A stretch of DNA of 64,000 nucleotides from Gammaproteobacteria bacterium MFB021 (GCA_000737985.1 JNVT01000100.1:1-64000); one strand, 5' to 3'. Counted from the stretch's first letter, positions 44,584 through 53,261 are shown. Numbers and translations: made by a program. The notes: generated by a model from the sequence alone, not told the origin.

Positions 44584-45150
44584 ATGGCAACGAGAAGTCT
44601 GATCGGGCGTAGCTGGATCATCCTGATGGCGTTCGGCGTGGTCGCCGTGATCTTCGGCGCGATCGCGATCTTCAAGCCGCTGGGAGCGATCGCCGCGCTG
44701 ACCTGGATCATGGGCATCCTGGCGCTGGCGGAAGGCATCACCACGCTGGTGACCACGGCCACCGCCTATCGTGGCGCCGGTAAGGGCTGGCTGATCGGTT
44801 ATGCGCTGTTCTCGGTGCTGTTCGGCCTGCTCGCGATCTTCGACCCGCTCTCCATGGCCAGCGCGCTGCTGGTGCTGGTGGGTATCTGGCTGGTGATCGC
44901 CGGGGTGTTTCGCCTGCTGCTCGCACTGCGCATTCGCCGCCCGGTACCGGGCCAGGGCTGGACCGCTCCCGGCGAGGGCTGGACCGTACTCAGCGGGGTG
45001 CTGGCACTGCTGCTGGGTATCCTGCTGATCGCCAGCCCGCTGAGCGGCCTGGTGGCCACCGCGCTGTGGATCGGCGTCGTCGCGCTGATCTACGGGGTGA
45101 TCCAGATCATCGCCGCGCTGCGCGTGCGCAAGGCGTTTTCCGGCCTTTGA
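44584..45150 (+). CDS. HdeD-family (DUF308) membrane protein
   Basis: 188 aa with six hydrophobic helices in three repeats (WIILMAFGVVAVIFGAIAIFKP, ALTWIMGILALAEGITTLV, then two more GWLIGYALFSVLFGLLAIFDP-type pairs), the layout of acid-resistance-associated HdeD. ATG preceded by GAGGGGAG. Function in this organism is unknown. The gene stands alone and converges on mltA, with a hairpin between them. Confidence 0.85.
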   Translation: MATRSLIGRSWIILMAFGVVAVIFGAIAIFKPLGAIAALTWIMGILALAEGITTLVTTATAYRGAGKGWLIGYALFSVLFGLLAIFDPLSMASALLVLVGIWLVIAGVFRLLLALRIRRPVPGQGWTAPGEGWTVLSGVLALLLGILLIASPLSGLVATALWIGVVALIYGVIQIIAALRVRKAFSGL

Positions 45151-45160
45151 GGGGAGCCCC

Positions 45161-45193
45161 GCCGTCGCCGGGTCGCGGGACACCCGGCACGGC
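45161..45193. terminator. Convergent hairpin between hdeD-like gene and mltA
   Basis: Stem GCCGT + GCCGGGT pairing with ACCCGGC + ACGGC, with one bulged C and an 8-nt loop, between the ends of two converging genes. Confidence 0.6.
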
Positions 45194-45213
45194 AGGGTCG
45201 AGCGTGTTTCAGC

Positions 45214-46452
45214 TCACTTGGGCATCAGCACCCACATCTCGCCACGCTGCTTCATGCGGCTGGCGGCCTCGCCGGCGGCGTCACCGTGGCCCCAGTAGAA
45301 GTCCGCGCGCACCGCACCCTTCACCGCGCTGCCGGTATCCTGCGCCACCATCAGGCGTTGCAGCGGCTGCTGCGAGAGCGGCTGGGTGGTGGAGAGAAAC
45401 ACCGGCGCGCCGAGCGGGATCTCGCTGGGGTCCACCGCGATGCTGCGTTCCGAGGTGAGCGGCACCCCCAGCGCGCCCACCGGGCCGCTGCTGTCGGAGA
45501 GCGCCTGGTCGCCGGTCAGCTCGCGGAAGAACACCATGCGCGGATTGACGTTGAGCATCTCTTCCACCTGGCTCGGGTGGCGCCGGGCCCAGGCGCGCAC
45601 GCCGGGCAGCGTGGCCTCGGCGGGGGTGATCTCGCCGCGGTCGATCAGCCGCTTGGCGAAGGAGCGAAACGGCTGATTGTTGGTGCCGGCATAGGCCACG
45701 CGCATGGTGGTGCCATCGGTCATCTCGATGCGCCCCGACCCCTGGATCTGTAGATAGGCTGCCTCTACCGGGTCATCGACCCACACCAGCTCGGTGCCGT
45801 TGAGATCGCCGCTGCGCATCAGCTCGCGGCGGGTCGGGCCGACGTGGGTGTGCTTCTTCCAGTACTTCGGATACTCGTAGAGCGGCGTCTGGTAGGGGCC
45901 GCCACGCACCCGCGAGCCGCGCAGGATCGGCTCGTAGTAGCCGGTGATCAGCCCGGTGGAACTGCCGTCGCTGTTGGTCACCCGGTAGGGCGTGAAGCGG
46001 GTCTCGAAGAATTGCTGGATCGCCTGGGCGTTGAGCGGGTCGACCGATTTCGCATCGGCGCACACCCCCTGCCACAGCGGCTTACGCGCCAGCCGGGTGC
46101 AGCTTTCACGAAAGGCGCTCCACGCCGCCATCGGCTGATCCCGGCTCCAACCGGGCAGATGCTGCCAACTGGTGGCGCGATCCTGGCGCTCGACCCGGGT
46201 CTCGGCATCGCCGCTCGGCGCCACGCTGGTGATCGGCGCGCTGCTGCAGCCTGCCACAACCAGCGCCAGCAGCAGGCTCCCCAGCAGTGCCGCATGCCGG
46301 CGCAGCGCAGCCACCGGCCGGCAGCGCGAGCGAGGCGCCGAAAGAGACACCGATAGCGGGCAAGACGACGCGGAAAAAGGCAGCGCGGGGAAAGACGACG
46401 CCGGGGAAGACGACACGGGAGAAGAAGCGGCGGCGCGCTCGGCTGACAGCAT
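45214..46452 (-). CDS. mltA: Membrane-bound lytic murein transglycosylase A
   Basis: 412 aa from the ATG at 46452 (AAGGA about 10 bp upstream). An alternative GTG at 46314 would begin directly on the lipoprotein signal and give 366 aa, close to the usual length. Lipobox ALVVAGC anchors it to the outer membrane. The MltA barrel has GLITGYYEPILRGSRV, YPKYWKKHTHVGPTRRELM, DDPVEAAYLQIQGSGRI and VAYAGTNNQPFRSFAKRLIDRGEI. The 3D domain follows with MVAQDTGSAVKGAVRADFYWGHGD containing catalytic Asp residues. It cleaves peptidoglycan to anhydromuropeptides. The Ser/Pro-rich N-terminal ~60 residues are atypical. Confidence 0.9.
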   Translation of the reverse strand: MLSAERAAASSPVSSSPASSFPALPFSASSCPLSVSLSAPRSRCRPVAALRRHAALLGSLLLALVVAGCSSAPITSVAPSGDAETRVERQDRATSWQHLPGWSRDQPMAAWSAFRESCTRLARKPLWQGVCADAKSVDPLNAQAIQQFFETRFTPYRVTNSDGSSTGLITGYYEPILRGSRVRGGPYQTPLYEYPKYWKKHTHVGPTRRELMRSGDLNGTELVWVDDPVEAAYLQIQGSGRIEMTDGTTMRVAYAGTNNQPFRSFAKRLIDRGEITPAEATLPGVRAWARRHPSQVEEMLNVNPRMVFFRELTGDQALSDSSGPVGALGVPLTSERSIAVDPSEIPLGAPVFLSTTQPLSQQPLQRLMVAQDTGSAVKGAVRADFYWGHGDAAGEAASRMKQRGEMWVLMPK

Positions 46453-46500
46453 ACGGTTTCGATCCTTGAACACGGTAAGGTGGCGGCGCGGCGGGGCCCA

Positions 46501-46640
46501 GGTGCTGTTTGAAAAGTACTGCGCTCGCCCATGCGGCGTTAAAAATCGGCTCAAAATGCTCATTTACACCCTGTAAACTCCGCGTTTTCGCCGATTTTTG
46601 CCTTGCCTGGCCTTTGCTCGTCGACTTTTCAGACAGCACC
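46501..46640 (-). mobile_element. ~140-bp MITE, copy 1
   Basis: Terminal inverted repeats GGTGCTGTTTGAAAAGT / ACTTTTCAGACAGCACC (one mismatch) enclose a core that folds on itself (AAAAATCGG...CCGATTTTT). The reverse strand matches 56072-56212 through the whole element; the central ~75 bp differ at only about two positions. No coding capacity, so movement would need a transposase in trans, probably from an insertion sequence with the same ends. Confidence 0.85.
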
Positions 46641-46769
46641 TAAGTCGCCAATCCGCGAGCATATCGCCACCATCTGCCAGCGTCGAGACGCCGCCGTGCC
46701 GAGGCCTAGCCCTGCCCCTCGTTCGGCTGCGGCATTACACTATGCTTTTTCCCGCGGCAGGAACGCGCC
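46641..46769. other. Remainder of the mltA-pdxY intergenic region
   Basis: Divergent promoter region of mltA and pdxY, now interrupted by the MITE. Apart from the element, only the AGGAA ribosome site of pdxY is evident. Confidence 0.5.
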
Positions 46770-47642
46770 ATGACCCATGTCATCTCCATCCAGAGCCACG
46801 TCGCCTACGGCTATGTCGGCAACCGCGCCGCGGTCTTCCCGCTGCAGCGGCTGGGGCTGGAAGTCACCGCCATCAACACGGTCCAGTTCTCCAACCACAC
46901 CGGCTACGGCGCCTTCACCGGCGAGGTGTTCTCGCCCGCCCATCTGCGGAATGTGCTCGACGGCGTCGAGTCGCTGGTCGGTCTGGGCGGCGTGGACGCG
47001 GTGCTCTCCGGCTACATGGGCGACGAAGGCATCGGCCGTGCGGTGCTCGACAGCGTCGACCGGGTCAAGCAGGCCAACCCCGAGGCGCTCTACTGCTGCG
47101 ATCCGGTGATGGGCGATGTCGGCCGCGGCTTCTTCGTGCGCGAAGGTATCCCCGAGTGGATGCGCGACCACGCCATCCGCCGCGCCGATATCGTCACTCC
47201 CAACCAGTTCGAACTCGGCTTCCTCGCCGGGCGCGAGATTCACACCCTGGACGACGCCCTTGCCGCCACCGCGGCGCTGCGGGCCCAAGGCCCGCGGGTG
47301 GTGCTGGTCACCTCGCTCGAGGTGGCGGACGACGACGCCGGCCATATCGGCATGCTGGTGGATGCCGCCGGCGGCAGCTGGCGCATCGCCACGCCCAAGG
47401 TCGACTTCGCCATTCCGCCCAACGGCGCGGGCGACTTCACCGCCGCCATGTTCCTGGCCCAGAGCCTGCGCGCCGGGCTCGGCGACGAAGGCCCGGCGCG
47501 GGCGCTGGAGCAGACCGCCGCCGCGGTGCAGATGCTGTTCGAACACACCCGCCGCGCCGGCACCCGCGAACTGGCGATGATCAGCGCCCAGCACGATATC
47601 GTCTCACCGACGGTGACCCTGCACGCCGAGCGCCTGCGCTGA
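46770..47642 (+). CDS. pdxY: Pyridoxal kinase PdxY
   Basis: 290 aa ribokinase-fold kinase that phosphorylates pyridoxal to PLP in the B6 salvage pathway. [47 protein letters not shown] is the diagnostic start. It is followed by [41 protein letters not shown] and the anion-hole motif [14 protein letters not shown] (with catalytic Asp). AGGAA precedes the ATG. A DUF72 gene follows after 3 bp. Confidence 0.95.
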   Translation: MTHVISIQSHVAYGYVGNRAAVFPLQRLGLEVTAINTVQFSNHTGYGAFTGEVFSPAHLRNVLDGVESLVGLGGVDAVLSGYMGDEGIGRAVLDSVDRVKQANPEALYCCDPVMGDVGRGFFVREGIPEWMRDHAIRRADIVTPNQFELGFLAGREIHTLDDALAATAALRAQGPRVVLVTSLEVADDDAGHIGMLVDAAGGSWRIATPKVDFAIPPNGAGDFTAAMFLAQSLRAGLGDEGPARALEQTAAAVQMLFEHTRRAGTRELAMISAQHDIVSPTVTLHAERLR

Positions 47643-47645
47643 CCG

Positions 47646-48518
47646 ATGACCCTTACGGAGACACCCCAGCCGCCGCTCTACCTTGGCATGGCGATGTGGG
47701 CCAACAACGATTGGCGCGGCAGCCTGCTGCCGGCCCACGGTGACGCTGGCCTGGCCGACTACGCCCGGGTGTTCAACGCGGTGGAGGGCAACACCACCTT
47801 CTACAGCGGCCTGCCCAAGGCGGAGACCATCGCCGCCTGGGCCGCCCAGGCGCCTTCGACCTTTCGTTTCTGCTTCAAGCTGCCGGGCCAGCTGACCCAC
47901 GCCAAACGCCTGCGAGAGATCGACGACGAGTTCGCCCGCTTCGTCGACGGCCTCGGCCCGCTGGCGGATCGGCTCGGCCCACTGATGGTGCAACTGCCGC
48001 GAGATTTCGGCCACGCCGAGCTGCCGGCGCTGGCGCAGCTACTCTCGCGCTGGCCGCCGGGCCTGCCCTGCGCAGTGGAAGTGCGGGAGCTTGAATTTTT
48101 CCACAAGGGATTGGCAGAGCAGTCACTCAACCGCTTGTTGATAAGTCAAGACTTGGATCGCGTGATGCTCGATGTTCGCGCGCTATTTGCCACCCCCGCA
48201 GGGCTTGACAAAAAGCTCGCAGCCGCTCAAGGCGAAAAGCCGAAAGTCCCATTACACGTGCTCTCCACGGCGGTCAACCCTGTCGTGCGCTTCATCGGAC
48301 ACTTCGATGAAGCGATCAACGCAGCGCGCTTTGCGCCGTGGATAGAACGGCTTAGCCTGTGGATAAAACAGGGGAAAACCCCTTTTCTCTTTGTGCATAC
48401 GCCGGATAATCGCCAGGCGCCGGAGCTGGCGCGACAGTGCTACAGCCGGCTCGCCGAGCGGGTTGCGCTACCCCCGCTGGCCGAGTTCGCCGGTGACCGG
48501 CAGGAATCCCTGTTCTGA
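47646..48518 (+). CDS. DUF72 (YecE-like) protein
   Basis: 290 aa TIM-barrel-like protein of unknown function: YLGMAMWANNDWRGSLLP, FNAVEGNTTFYSGLPKAETIAAWAAQAPSTFRFCFKLPGQLTH, PLMVQLPRDFGH, VEVRELEFF and PFLFVHTPDNRQAPELARQCY are family blocks. Co-transcribed with pdxY (3-bp gap). Base composition changes inside the gene: from about 48080 to 48400 codons are clearly more AT-rich than before and after, which suggests a recombined segment. Confidence 0.88.
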   Translation: MTLTETPQPPLYLGMAMWANNDWRGSLLPAHGDAGLADYARVFNAVEGNTTFYSGLPKAETIAAWAAQAPSTFRFCFKLPGQLTHAKRLREIDDEFARFVDGLGPLADRLGPLMVQLPRDFGHAELPALAQLLSRWPPGLPCAVEVRELEFFHKGLAEQSLNRLLISQDLDRVMLDVRALFATPAGLDKKLAAAQGEKPKVPLHVLSTAVNPVVRFIGHFDEAINAARFAPWIERLSLWIKQGKTPFLFVHTPDNRQAPELARQCYSRLAERVALPPLAEFAGDRQESLF

Positions 48519-48569
48519 GTGGCGTGCCCCCACTAGAAACACCGGCGGCACACCCTGCCTTGGTTGATC

Positions 48570-48585
48570 TTCACGTTAAGGTCAA
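48570..48585. promoter_or_regulatory. LiuR-like box upstream of liuR
   Basis: TTCACGTTAAGGTCAA matches the perfect palindrome TTGACGTTAACGTCAA before the liu operon at 14 of 16 positions, 35 bp upstream of the regulator's ATG. Suggests autoregulation. Confidence 0.6.
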
Positions 48586-48620
48586 ATCCCGGTAGGGTGA
48601 AGAAAAGTTAACAACAGGCA

Positions 48621-49025
48621 ATGCCCGTGTCCGGCCCAACCTACGCCATTGGCGAACTCGCGCAGCAGTTCGACGTTACCACCCGCACCATCCGCTTCTA
48701 CGAGCAGGAAGGCCTGCTTTCCCCCGAGCGCCGCGGCAAGACCCGCGTCTATCGCGACAAGGACCGCGTGCGCCTCAAGCTCGCCCTGCGTGGCAAGCGG
48801 CTCGGCTTCTCGTTGATCGAGATACGCGAAGTGCTCGATCTCTACGACGACCGTAACCACGGCAGCGTGCGCCAGCTAGAACGCATGCTCGAAATTCTCG
48901 CCGACAAGCGCGCCAACCTCGAACGCCAGCTCGAAGACATCCGCGCCATGCAGCGCGAACTCGATCAGGTCGAAGCACGGTGCCAGAGTGCGTTGGGTGA
49001 GTTGAAGGCATCCGAGCGCTCCTGA
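48621..49025 (+). CDS. liuR: MerR-family regulator of leucine/isovalerate degradation (LiuR)
   Basis: 134 aa. The N-terminal MerR winged helix is YAIGELAQQFDVTTRTIRFYEQEGLLSPERRGKTRVYRDKDRVRLKLALRGKRLGFSLIEIREVLDLYD. A coiled-coil dimerisation helix (about 80-128) follows, with no C-terminal effector domain and no metal-binding cysteine pair. This compact build is that of LiuR. It would control liuABCDE, which starts 14 kb away at 62934 behind a matching palindrome; the intervening DNA looks inserted. Confidence 0.87.
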   Translation: MPVSGPTYAIGELAQQFDVTTRTIRFYEQEGLLSPERRGKTRVYRDKDRVRLKLALRGKRLGFSLIEIREVLDLYDDRNHGSVRQLERMLEILADKRANLERQLEDIRAMQRELDQVEARCQSALGELKASERS

Positions 49026-49473
49026 ACCTGGCCTCTCTCGTTATGCCAAGCAGGCAGTGACACTCCCACCCCCTAAATAATCCTCGGTTTCCAACGCACC
49101 AGTGCCCCTCCCCTGACGCCACGATTGATTAATGCTTTCGTGGCGTTGTCTCTAATGTAATGCTTGGTTACTGTGCGTAGAACAGCACAAGAAATGGCTT
49201 ACAAGGTCACAAGCTCACAAGGGACAGCCGCGCTGGGATGATGAGAACCATCGTCATCCTCCATGGCTGGCGGTAGCGTGGCTGCCTTCCTCAATAGCTA
49301 ACCGGACGATCCGTCGCCATATGACTGTATCTATGAACAGTTATATCAGATCGAGCAACACGCGCGAGCACGCAAATTCTGCGAAGCACGTCGAATTATT
49401 CTGAGACCCCTCTAAGATCAACAAGTTAAGTGGGGAACGACCGGCTAGATAAGACTATTAAACGCGCGAGCTC
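49026..49473. other. Intergenic border of the cassette array
   Basis: 448 bp without a convincing gene. It contains a hairpin (ACGCCACG / CGTGGCGT, 49116-49146) that may end liuR transcription. Near its right end it has CAACAAGTTAAGT with a GTTRRRY core (49425-49431), where an attI or the end of a degenerate attC would be expected. No integrase gene is present. Composition shifts here from GC-rich to AT-rich. Confidence 0.5.
49425..49431 (+). other. Possible integron recombination core (attI-like or degenerate attC end)
   Basis: GTTAAGT fits the GTTRRRY core at which integron integrase joins cassettes, and it sits just before the first cassette gene. A possible partner TAACCGGACGATC lies about 130 bp upstream (from 49299), but pairing is weak, so the type of site is undecided. 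Confidence 0.4.
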
Positions 49474-50175
49474 GTGCAAGTGGAAAAGCGAGCGGATTAT
49501 CTAATACTTGTTAGTTTCAGAAAAGGAAGTTTTGTGCCTTATCATTTACAGAAAAAGTTATCCGTTCCTATTGAGCGTGAATATGAAGCTTGGATCATTC
49601 AAGGGATTGAAAATTATCTTAATTCCCTGGGGGTAAGATACGGGGTTTGGGCAGTCTCACCACAAGATGAGACTGCGTGGCCGTCAGATCAATCTCTATA
49701 CGTGCATTCAAAACTGATTGGCTTGCAGATGAAACAGGCAAAAATGGCATCTGGACCAATCTCCACTGACAGACTCAAGTGGTCTTTACACCAACCAGCA
49801 GGCCAGTTTGAGTTAATTCAGCAGCATTCGGAAATTTTCTATTGTCTGCCAACGTTTATTAACCAGGATCTACGACGTTCCGCCCTCGACCATTGCTTGT
49901 TCTGGCGCCCCAGATCAGATCGAAATTATAACGTCTGGTTTGATAATGCTGCGGCAAGGACGCCCTACAAATCTGAAAAAAATGCGATGAGATGGGGCGC
50001 CTTCTACGAGTCTATAATTTCCTGTAATTCTGGCATATATGTGGAGAATGAAATTCAGGCAATGGGACGAGTAGAGAGTATACGGCGAGATTTTTACGAA
50101 TTTGTTTACCTCCAAGAGCAAAAAGCTCCAGCAGAGTCTCACCTTTATTTGTTCTCAATTGGTCTGAAAAGCTAA
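49474..50175 (+). CDS. Cassette gene 1, hypothetical protein
   Basis: 233 aa from a GTG start without an obvious ribosome site. Not recognised. Visible features: an alpha/beta N-terminal part (ADYLILVSFRKGSFVPYHLQKKLSVPIEREYEAWIIQGIENYL) and conserved-looking aromatic and Cys-rich segments QHSEIFYCLPTFINQDLRRSALDHCLFWRPRS and AARTPYKSEKNAMRWGAFYESII. No signal peptide or membrane segment. Strongly AT-rich codon use unlike the neighbours. Its stop codon lies within an attC-like site, as expected for an integron cassette. A defence or stress role is only a guess. Confidence 0.7.
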   Translation: MQVEKRADYLILVSFRKGSFVPYHLQKKLSVPIEREYEAWIIQGIENYLNSLGVRYGVWAVSPQDETAWPSDQSLYVHSKLIGLQMKQAKMASGPISTDRLKWSLHQPAGQFELIQQHSEIFYCLPTFINQDLRRSALDHCLFWRPRSDRNYNVWFDNAAARTPYKSEKNAMRWGAFYESIISCNSGIYVENEIQAMGRVESIRRDFYEFVYLQEQKAPAESHLYLFSIGLKS

Positions 50176-50229
50176 CACATCGCGTCACTCGGACGCACTA
50201 AAGTGCGCCTGTGCGCTCAGATTTTAGGC
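50170..50229 (+). other. attC-like site 1 (60 bp)
   Basis: R''-like AGCTAAC holds the stop of cassette gene 1. L''-like GCGTCAC pairs with the GTGCGC near the right end, leaving one extra T unpaired as in real attC sites. The inner ACGCAC/GTGCGC pair forms the stem tip. The right core TTTAGGC has T in place of the first G of GTTRRRY, so the site may be inactive. Confidence 0.6.
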
Positions 50230-50251
50230 AAATTGAAGAAGCATACAAATC

Positions 50252-51364
50252 ATGAGTAAAAAAACAGAAAATGCTCTTGTCGCAAGAGGGTTTGATACAA
50301 TATTAGCTAAGACGTTGGCCGCAAGTGGTTATACGCTAGGTAAGCTTAAAACCATGCAAGTTGATGACCTCATTTCTATAGGTATTAATGAGCACCTTGT
50401 GGCTAAATTGATGAAAGAGCCTAGACCAGCGATTCCACAAGATATTCTGTGTAATGTTCTCTTCAATAACCGAAGAACATGTTGCATCTGTCGAGATGCC
50501 TCGAAATCGGTAGTGGTTCATCATATTGTCGAATGGTCTAAATCGAGAAGTCACGCAGAAGAAAACCTATCAGTTTTATGCTTAGAGCATCATGATCTTG
50601 CACATACCACAAAGCATCTAAGTCAAAACCTTACTGCTGATGAGATTCTATTTAATAAAGAGCTATGGGAATCTCAAGTTTGCCTAATTGATTCTCAAAC
50701 GTTACTTCGCTTAAGAAGAGAGCGTAGTGTTGCTCGTTGGGATTGGATAAATATTCCTCGAGTGTTCGAAATTTTTTCAGATTGTATTGTTGAATTTGAG
50801 CCATCTCCAGTGATTGATAAATTAAAAAAAGATAAGGTTATTGATGGTAGAGGGATGTTGTTGGATGAATCCCTTTGGGAATGTGGCAAGAGCAACCAGC
50901 ATTACTTTATTGACTTTGGTGGCGGGTATGAGATTGCCTCATATCTTGGTGGTGTTCTTGAAGCTATTATTCAGGGTCTGCCAATAATTGATATTACTTC
51001 CATGCTTCAACATAGAGGTCAGATTAGGTCACTTGTTACATATGGTAGCTATATTGGTGTCCAAGCACCGTTTTATTTTTCAACGATAGAAAGTCATGGT
51101 GATCATAGGCAAGAAATAAGAAGGGCTTACTATCAAGGTTATGGAGTTAAAATTGAGTTCACATACCAACCATGGTTTTGTACTAGTTCAAGTGCAAAAT
51201 ATAGTGGAATGTCTGGTAGGAAAGTGCAGACAGTATTTGGCTTTGTTCGTGATATTTCCTCAATCGACGGTGAGCTGGTTATATCTATCTCGTGCTTAGC
51301 TGCTGGAACTGGCTTCAAAACCCATGAAGGAAGAGTTCTCCCGAACTACGAAAAATATACCTAA
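50252..51364 (+). CDS. Cassette gene 2, HNH-endonuclease-domain protein
   Basis: 370 aa. The N-terminal ~60 residues form a helix-hairpin-helix-like segment (ARGFDTILAKTLAASGYTLGKLKTMQVDDLISIGINEHLV). An HNH nuclease motif follows: Cys77-x2-Cys80, His90-His91 (VVHHIVEW), Asn105 (EENLSVLC) and Cys110-x2-His113-His114. The large C-terminal part (about 150-370) is unrecognised and mostly beta-rich. A DNA nuclease activity, perhaps in phage defence, is suggested by the motif but not shown. AT-rich; cassette with a terminal attC-like site overlapping its stop codon. Confidence 0.75.
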   Translation: MSKKTENALVARGFDTILAKTLAASGYTLGKLKTMQVDDLISIGINEHLVAKLMKEPRPAIPQDILCNVLFNNRRTCCICRDASKSVVVHHIVEWSKSRSHAEENLSVLCLEHHDLAHTTKHLSQNLTADEILFNKELWESQVCLIDSQTLLRLRRERSVARWDWINIPRVFEIFSDCIVEFEPSPVIDKLKKDKVIDGRGMLLDESLWECGKSNQHYFIDFGGGYEIASYLGGVLEAIIQGLPIIDITSMLQHRGQIRSLVTYGSYIGVQAPFYFSTIESHGDHRQEIRRAYYQGYGVKIEFTYQPWFCTSSSAKYSGMSGRKVQTVFGFVRDISSIDGELVISISCLAAGTGFKTHEGRVLPNYEKYT

Positions 51365-51484
51365 CAAACAATTCAACAGTGATTCGCAACTCTTGGCGCT
51401 CTCACTTCGAGTTGATTTAAATGTTAATGGAAAATTGTTCAAGTTCAATGGTTGCGCTGCTCACACGTTAATTGGGTGTTATGT
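51359..51484 (+). other. attC site 2 (126 bp)
   Basis: Left end ACCTAAC fits RYYYAAC and includes the stop of cassette gene 2. Right end is GTTATGT. The reverse complement of the right end (TAACACCCAATTAACG) pairs with the left end TAACAAACAATTCAACAG except for one extra C, the extrahelical base typical of attC. Length and sequence resemble Vibrio-type repeats. Confidence 0.8.
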
Positions 51485-51506
51485 ATAGCGTATTGGAGGA
51501 AAATGC

Positions 51507-52430
51507 GTGACTGAATGCGAATATGTTGATGGTAGGCCCTTTTACGACCAAGACTGGTCCCCTTTTGATAAAATATTCATAGACTTCATTACCCAATATA
51601 CGCAATTGATGATGGGGTATGTGATCAAAAAAGAAATATTCTCATCCTTTCCGTACAATCTTCCCCCTTATCACCTGTTCCCTACCTTGGGCTTGAAAAC
51701 TAAGGCCTTAAGGGACGAAATGATCCGACGCGGAATAGACACATCAAAGATTGATTCCGAAATGCCTGAAGATGTTCTCGGGTCTTTGAGTGACTACACA
51801 GTGGAAAATATGACAAAGGAGCAGCAATTAGTGAGTGCTCTTTTTAACTCCTTTATGTCAATGAGTAGGTATGGTTTGAAATTGGAAGAGCACATTTTTC
51901 CGGGTTTTGAGAATATTCACGCTGCTCAAAATATAATCTCCATTTGTTCGATATCCGAGGGGTTTATTGTTTCTAGTTTGTCTTATCTGCTGTATAAAGA
52001 CACAAAGTTTCTAGAAAGTAGATACCCAAAAGAACAGGTTGGGAATGATATTGATCTAGTCGTCGATAAAGCTGTTTTTGGCCTCACGAAAGGTTCGTTT
52101 GTTAAAAATTTAGAGGCTATAGAAAACGCACTGGGTATAAGCATTGGATTAGATGAGAAATGGAAAAATAAATTAAAAGATATTTTTCTTGTCAGGAACT
52201 TGTATGTTCACAACAATGGGGTTGTTAATAGTCACTTTAAAACAATGTCTAATAACTATAAGAGTGCTGTTAAGGGGGGTAGGCTAGTTCTAGACGAGTC
52301 TCAAGTTGAAGATATGTTGGATATCCTGACTGATACTATGTATTTGTTTTACCGGGCCGCATCATTGGTCTGTTTAAATAAATCGGAAAAGCAGCTTGTA
52401 AAGGGTGCGACCCCTATGGTCTATGCATAA
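51507..52430 (+). CDS. Cassette gene 3, HEPN-like protein
   Basis: 307 aa from a GTG at 51507 with GGAGGA six bases upstream. Mostly helical. Near the C-terminus it carries R230-N-L-Y-V-H235 (LVRNLYVHNNGVVN), the Rx4-6H motif of HEPN domains, whose members include RNases in toxin-antitoxin, abortive-infection and CRISPR-associated systems. The N-terminal region contains a hydrophobic YTQLMMGYVIKKEIF stretch; otherwise nothing is recognised. No partner nucleotidyltransferase is adjacent. AT-rich, terminated by an attC-like site that includes the stop codon. Confidence 0.7.
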   Translation: MTECEYVDGRPFYDQDWSPFDKIFIDFITQYTQLMMGYVIKKEIFSSFPYNLPPYHLFPTLGLKTKALRDEMIRRGIDTSKIDSEMPEDVLGSLSDYTVENMTKEQQLVSALFNSFMSMSRYGLKLEEHIFPGFENIHAAQNIISICSISEGFIVSSLSYLLYKDTKFLESRYPKEQVGNDIDLVVDKAVFGLTKGSFVKNLEAIENALGISIGLDEKWKNKLKDIFLVRNLYVHNNGVVNSHFKTMSNNYKSAVKGGRLVLDESQVEDMLDILTDTMYLFYRAASLVCLNKSEKQLVKGATPMVYA

Positions 52431-52507
52431 CAAGGAGGTCAGCGAGACCACTTTCCGGGCCGCCTTCGGATCGACTCCAAAGTTTTACTTTATCAGCGGC
52501 GTTAAAT
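52425..52507 (+). other. attC-like site 3 (83 bp)
   Basis: Left end GCATAAC contains the stop of cassette gene 3 and is followed by AAGGAGGTC. The right end GTTAAAT fits GTTRRRY exactly and lies directly before cassette gene 4. Internal L-box pairing is poor, so this is supported mainly by the end cores and position. Confidence 0.5.
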
Positions 52508-52521
52508 ACATGGGGAGCGTC

Positions 52522-53144
52522 ATGGAAGATGATGAGTTTATTGAAGAAAGAGTCGCTGCGCTGGAAGAATCTATAGCATATTTTGGTTCTGAAAACAAAC
52601 CTGAACGTGAGCGGTGGGTCGTTCAGGCGTTTCTAGAAAATATGAACATTCAATACGCTGAAGGAGATGTTGTCTCTCCAGACGAAGATCCTCCCGACGT
52701 TATAGCTTTGGGTGGTTATTTCGAGGTCAAGGAAATACTCGACTCGGGCCGGAAGCGCCATAAGGAATACAAAGATGAATTGGAGAGGGTGAAACAAGTT
52801 ACCTATCCTCAAGACCTCCTAACTTCTTTCAGGCCCCAAGATTTATCAATAACTGAGATCTATCAACTGTGCCTCTCTGAGACAAAAATCTCAATTCGAA
52901 ATACGCACCCCGCGACCGTAAATCAATGGATATCCTTTTCTACGTGAATTTTGAACATGTTTTTGGGTGTGATGAAGAGCCTTACCCAGAAGTCTCTGAA
53001 ACCCAAAACTGTGGGTGGCGGTCGGTATCATTTGTGAAGGGTCAGATTGCATGCTGTTTCTGTGCAACCGAGAAAGCACCTAATTGGTTACGAGAAGCTG
53101 TGGGGTATATCAAACACAAGATCTGGGACCGACAAAGTTTTTAA
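52522..53144 (+). pseudogene. Cassette gene 4, DUF1780-like gene with a frameshift
   Basis: The frame from ATG 52522 (GGGGAG upstream) encodes MEDDEFIEERVAALEE...ENKPERERWVVQAFLENMNIQYAEGDVVSPDEDPPDVIALGGYFEVKEILDSGRKRHKEYKDELERV, matching the DUF1780 family (putative nuclease fold with ERERW, DPPDV and FEV(K)E). It leaves frame at a run of five A (52884-52888) and would stop at 52947. The neighbouring frame continues KYAPRDRKSMDILFYVNFEHV...GWRSVSFVKGQIACCFCATEKAPNWLREAVGYIKHKIW to 53144. One extra A would restore a ~207-aa protein. A true mutation, a sequencing error or programmed frameshifting are all possible. Confidence 0.75.
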
Positions 53145-53240
53145 CAATGCGCATCAATTCGTTTCCTGCGGCCGCCGGATGCCCTTTCTGTTTCGGCTAC
53201 GCCTCCATTACAAGAGCGCCGTTGTGCGCTGTAGTTATTT
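53139..53240 (+). other. attC site 4 (102 bp)
   Basis: Left end TTTTAAC follows and includes the cassette 4 stop; right end GTTATTT. GCGCATCAA on the left pairs with the reverse complement GCGCACAA on the right with one unpaired T, the attC signature. The stem interior is GC-rich. Confidence 0.7.
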
Positions 53241-53261
53241 TTGATCTAGTATGAGGGGATC

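Noticed and set aside
49116-49146. ACGCCACG/CGTGGCGT hairpin considered as another attC
   Set aside because: No RYYYAAC partner or cassette gene next to it; more likely the liuR terminator.
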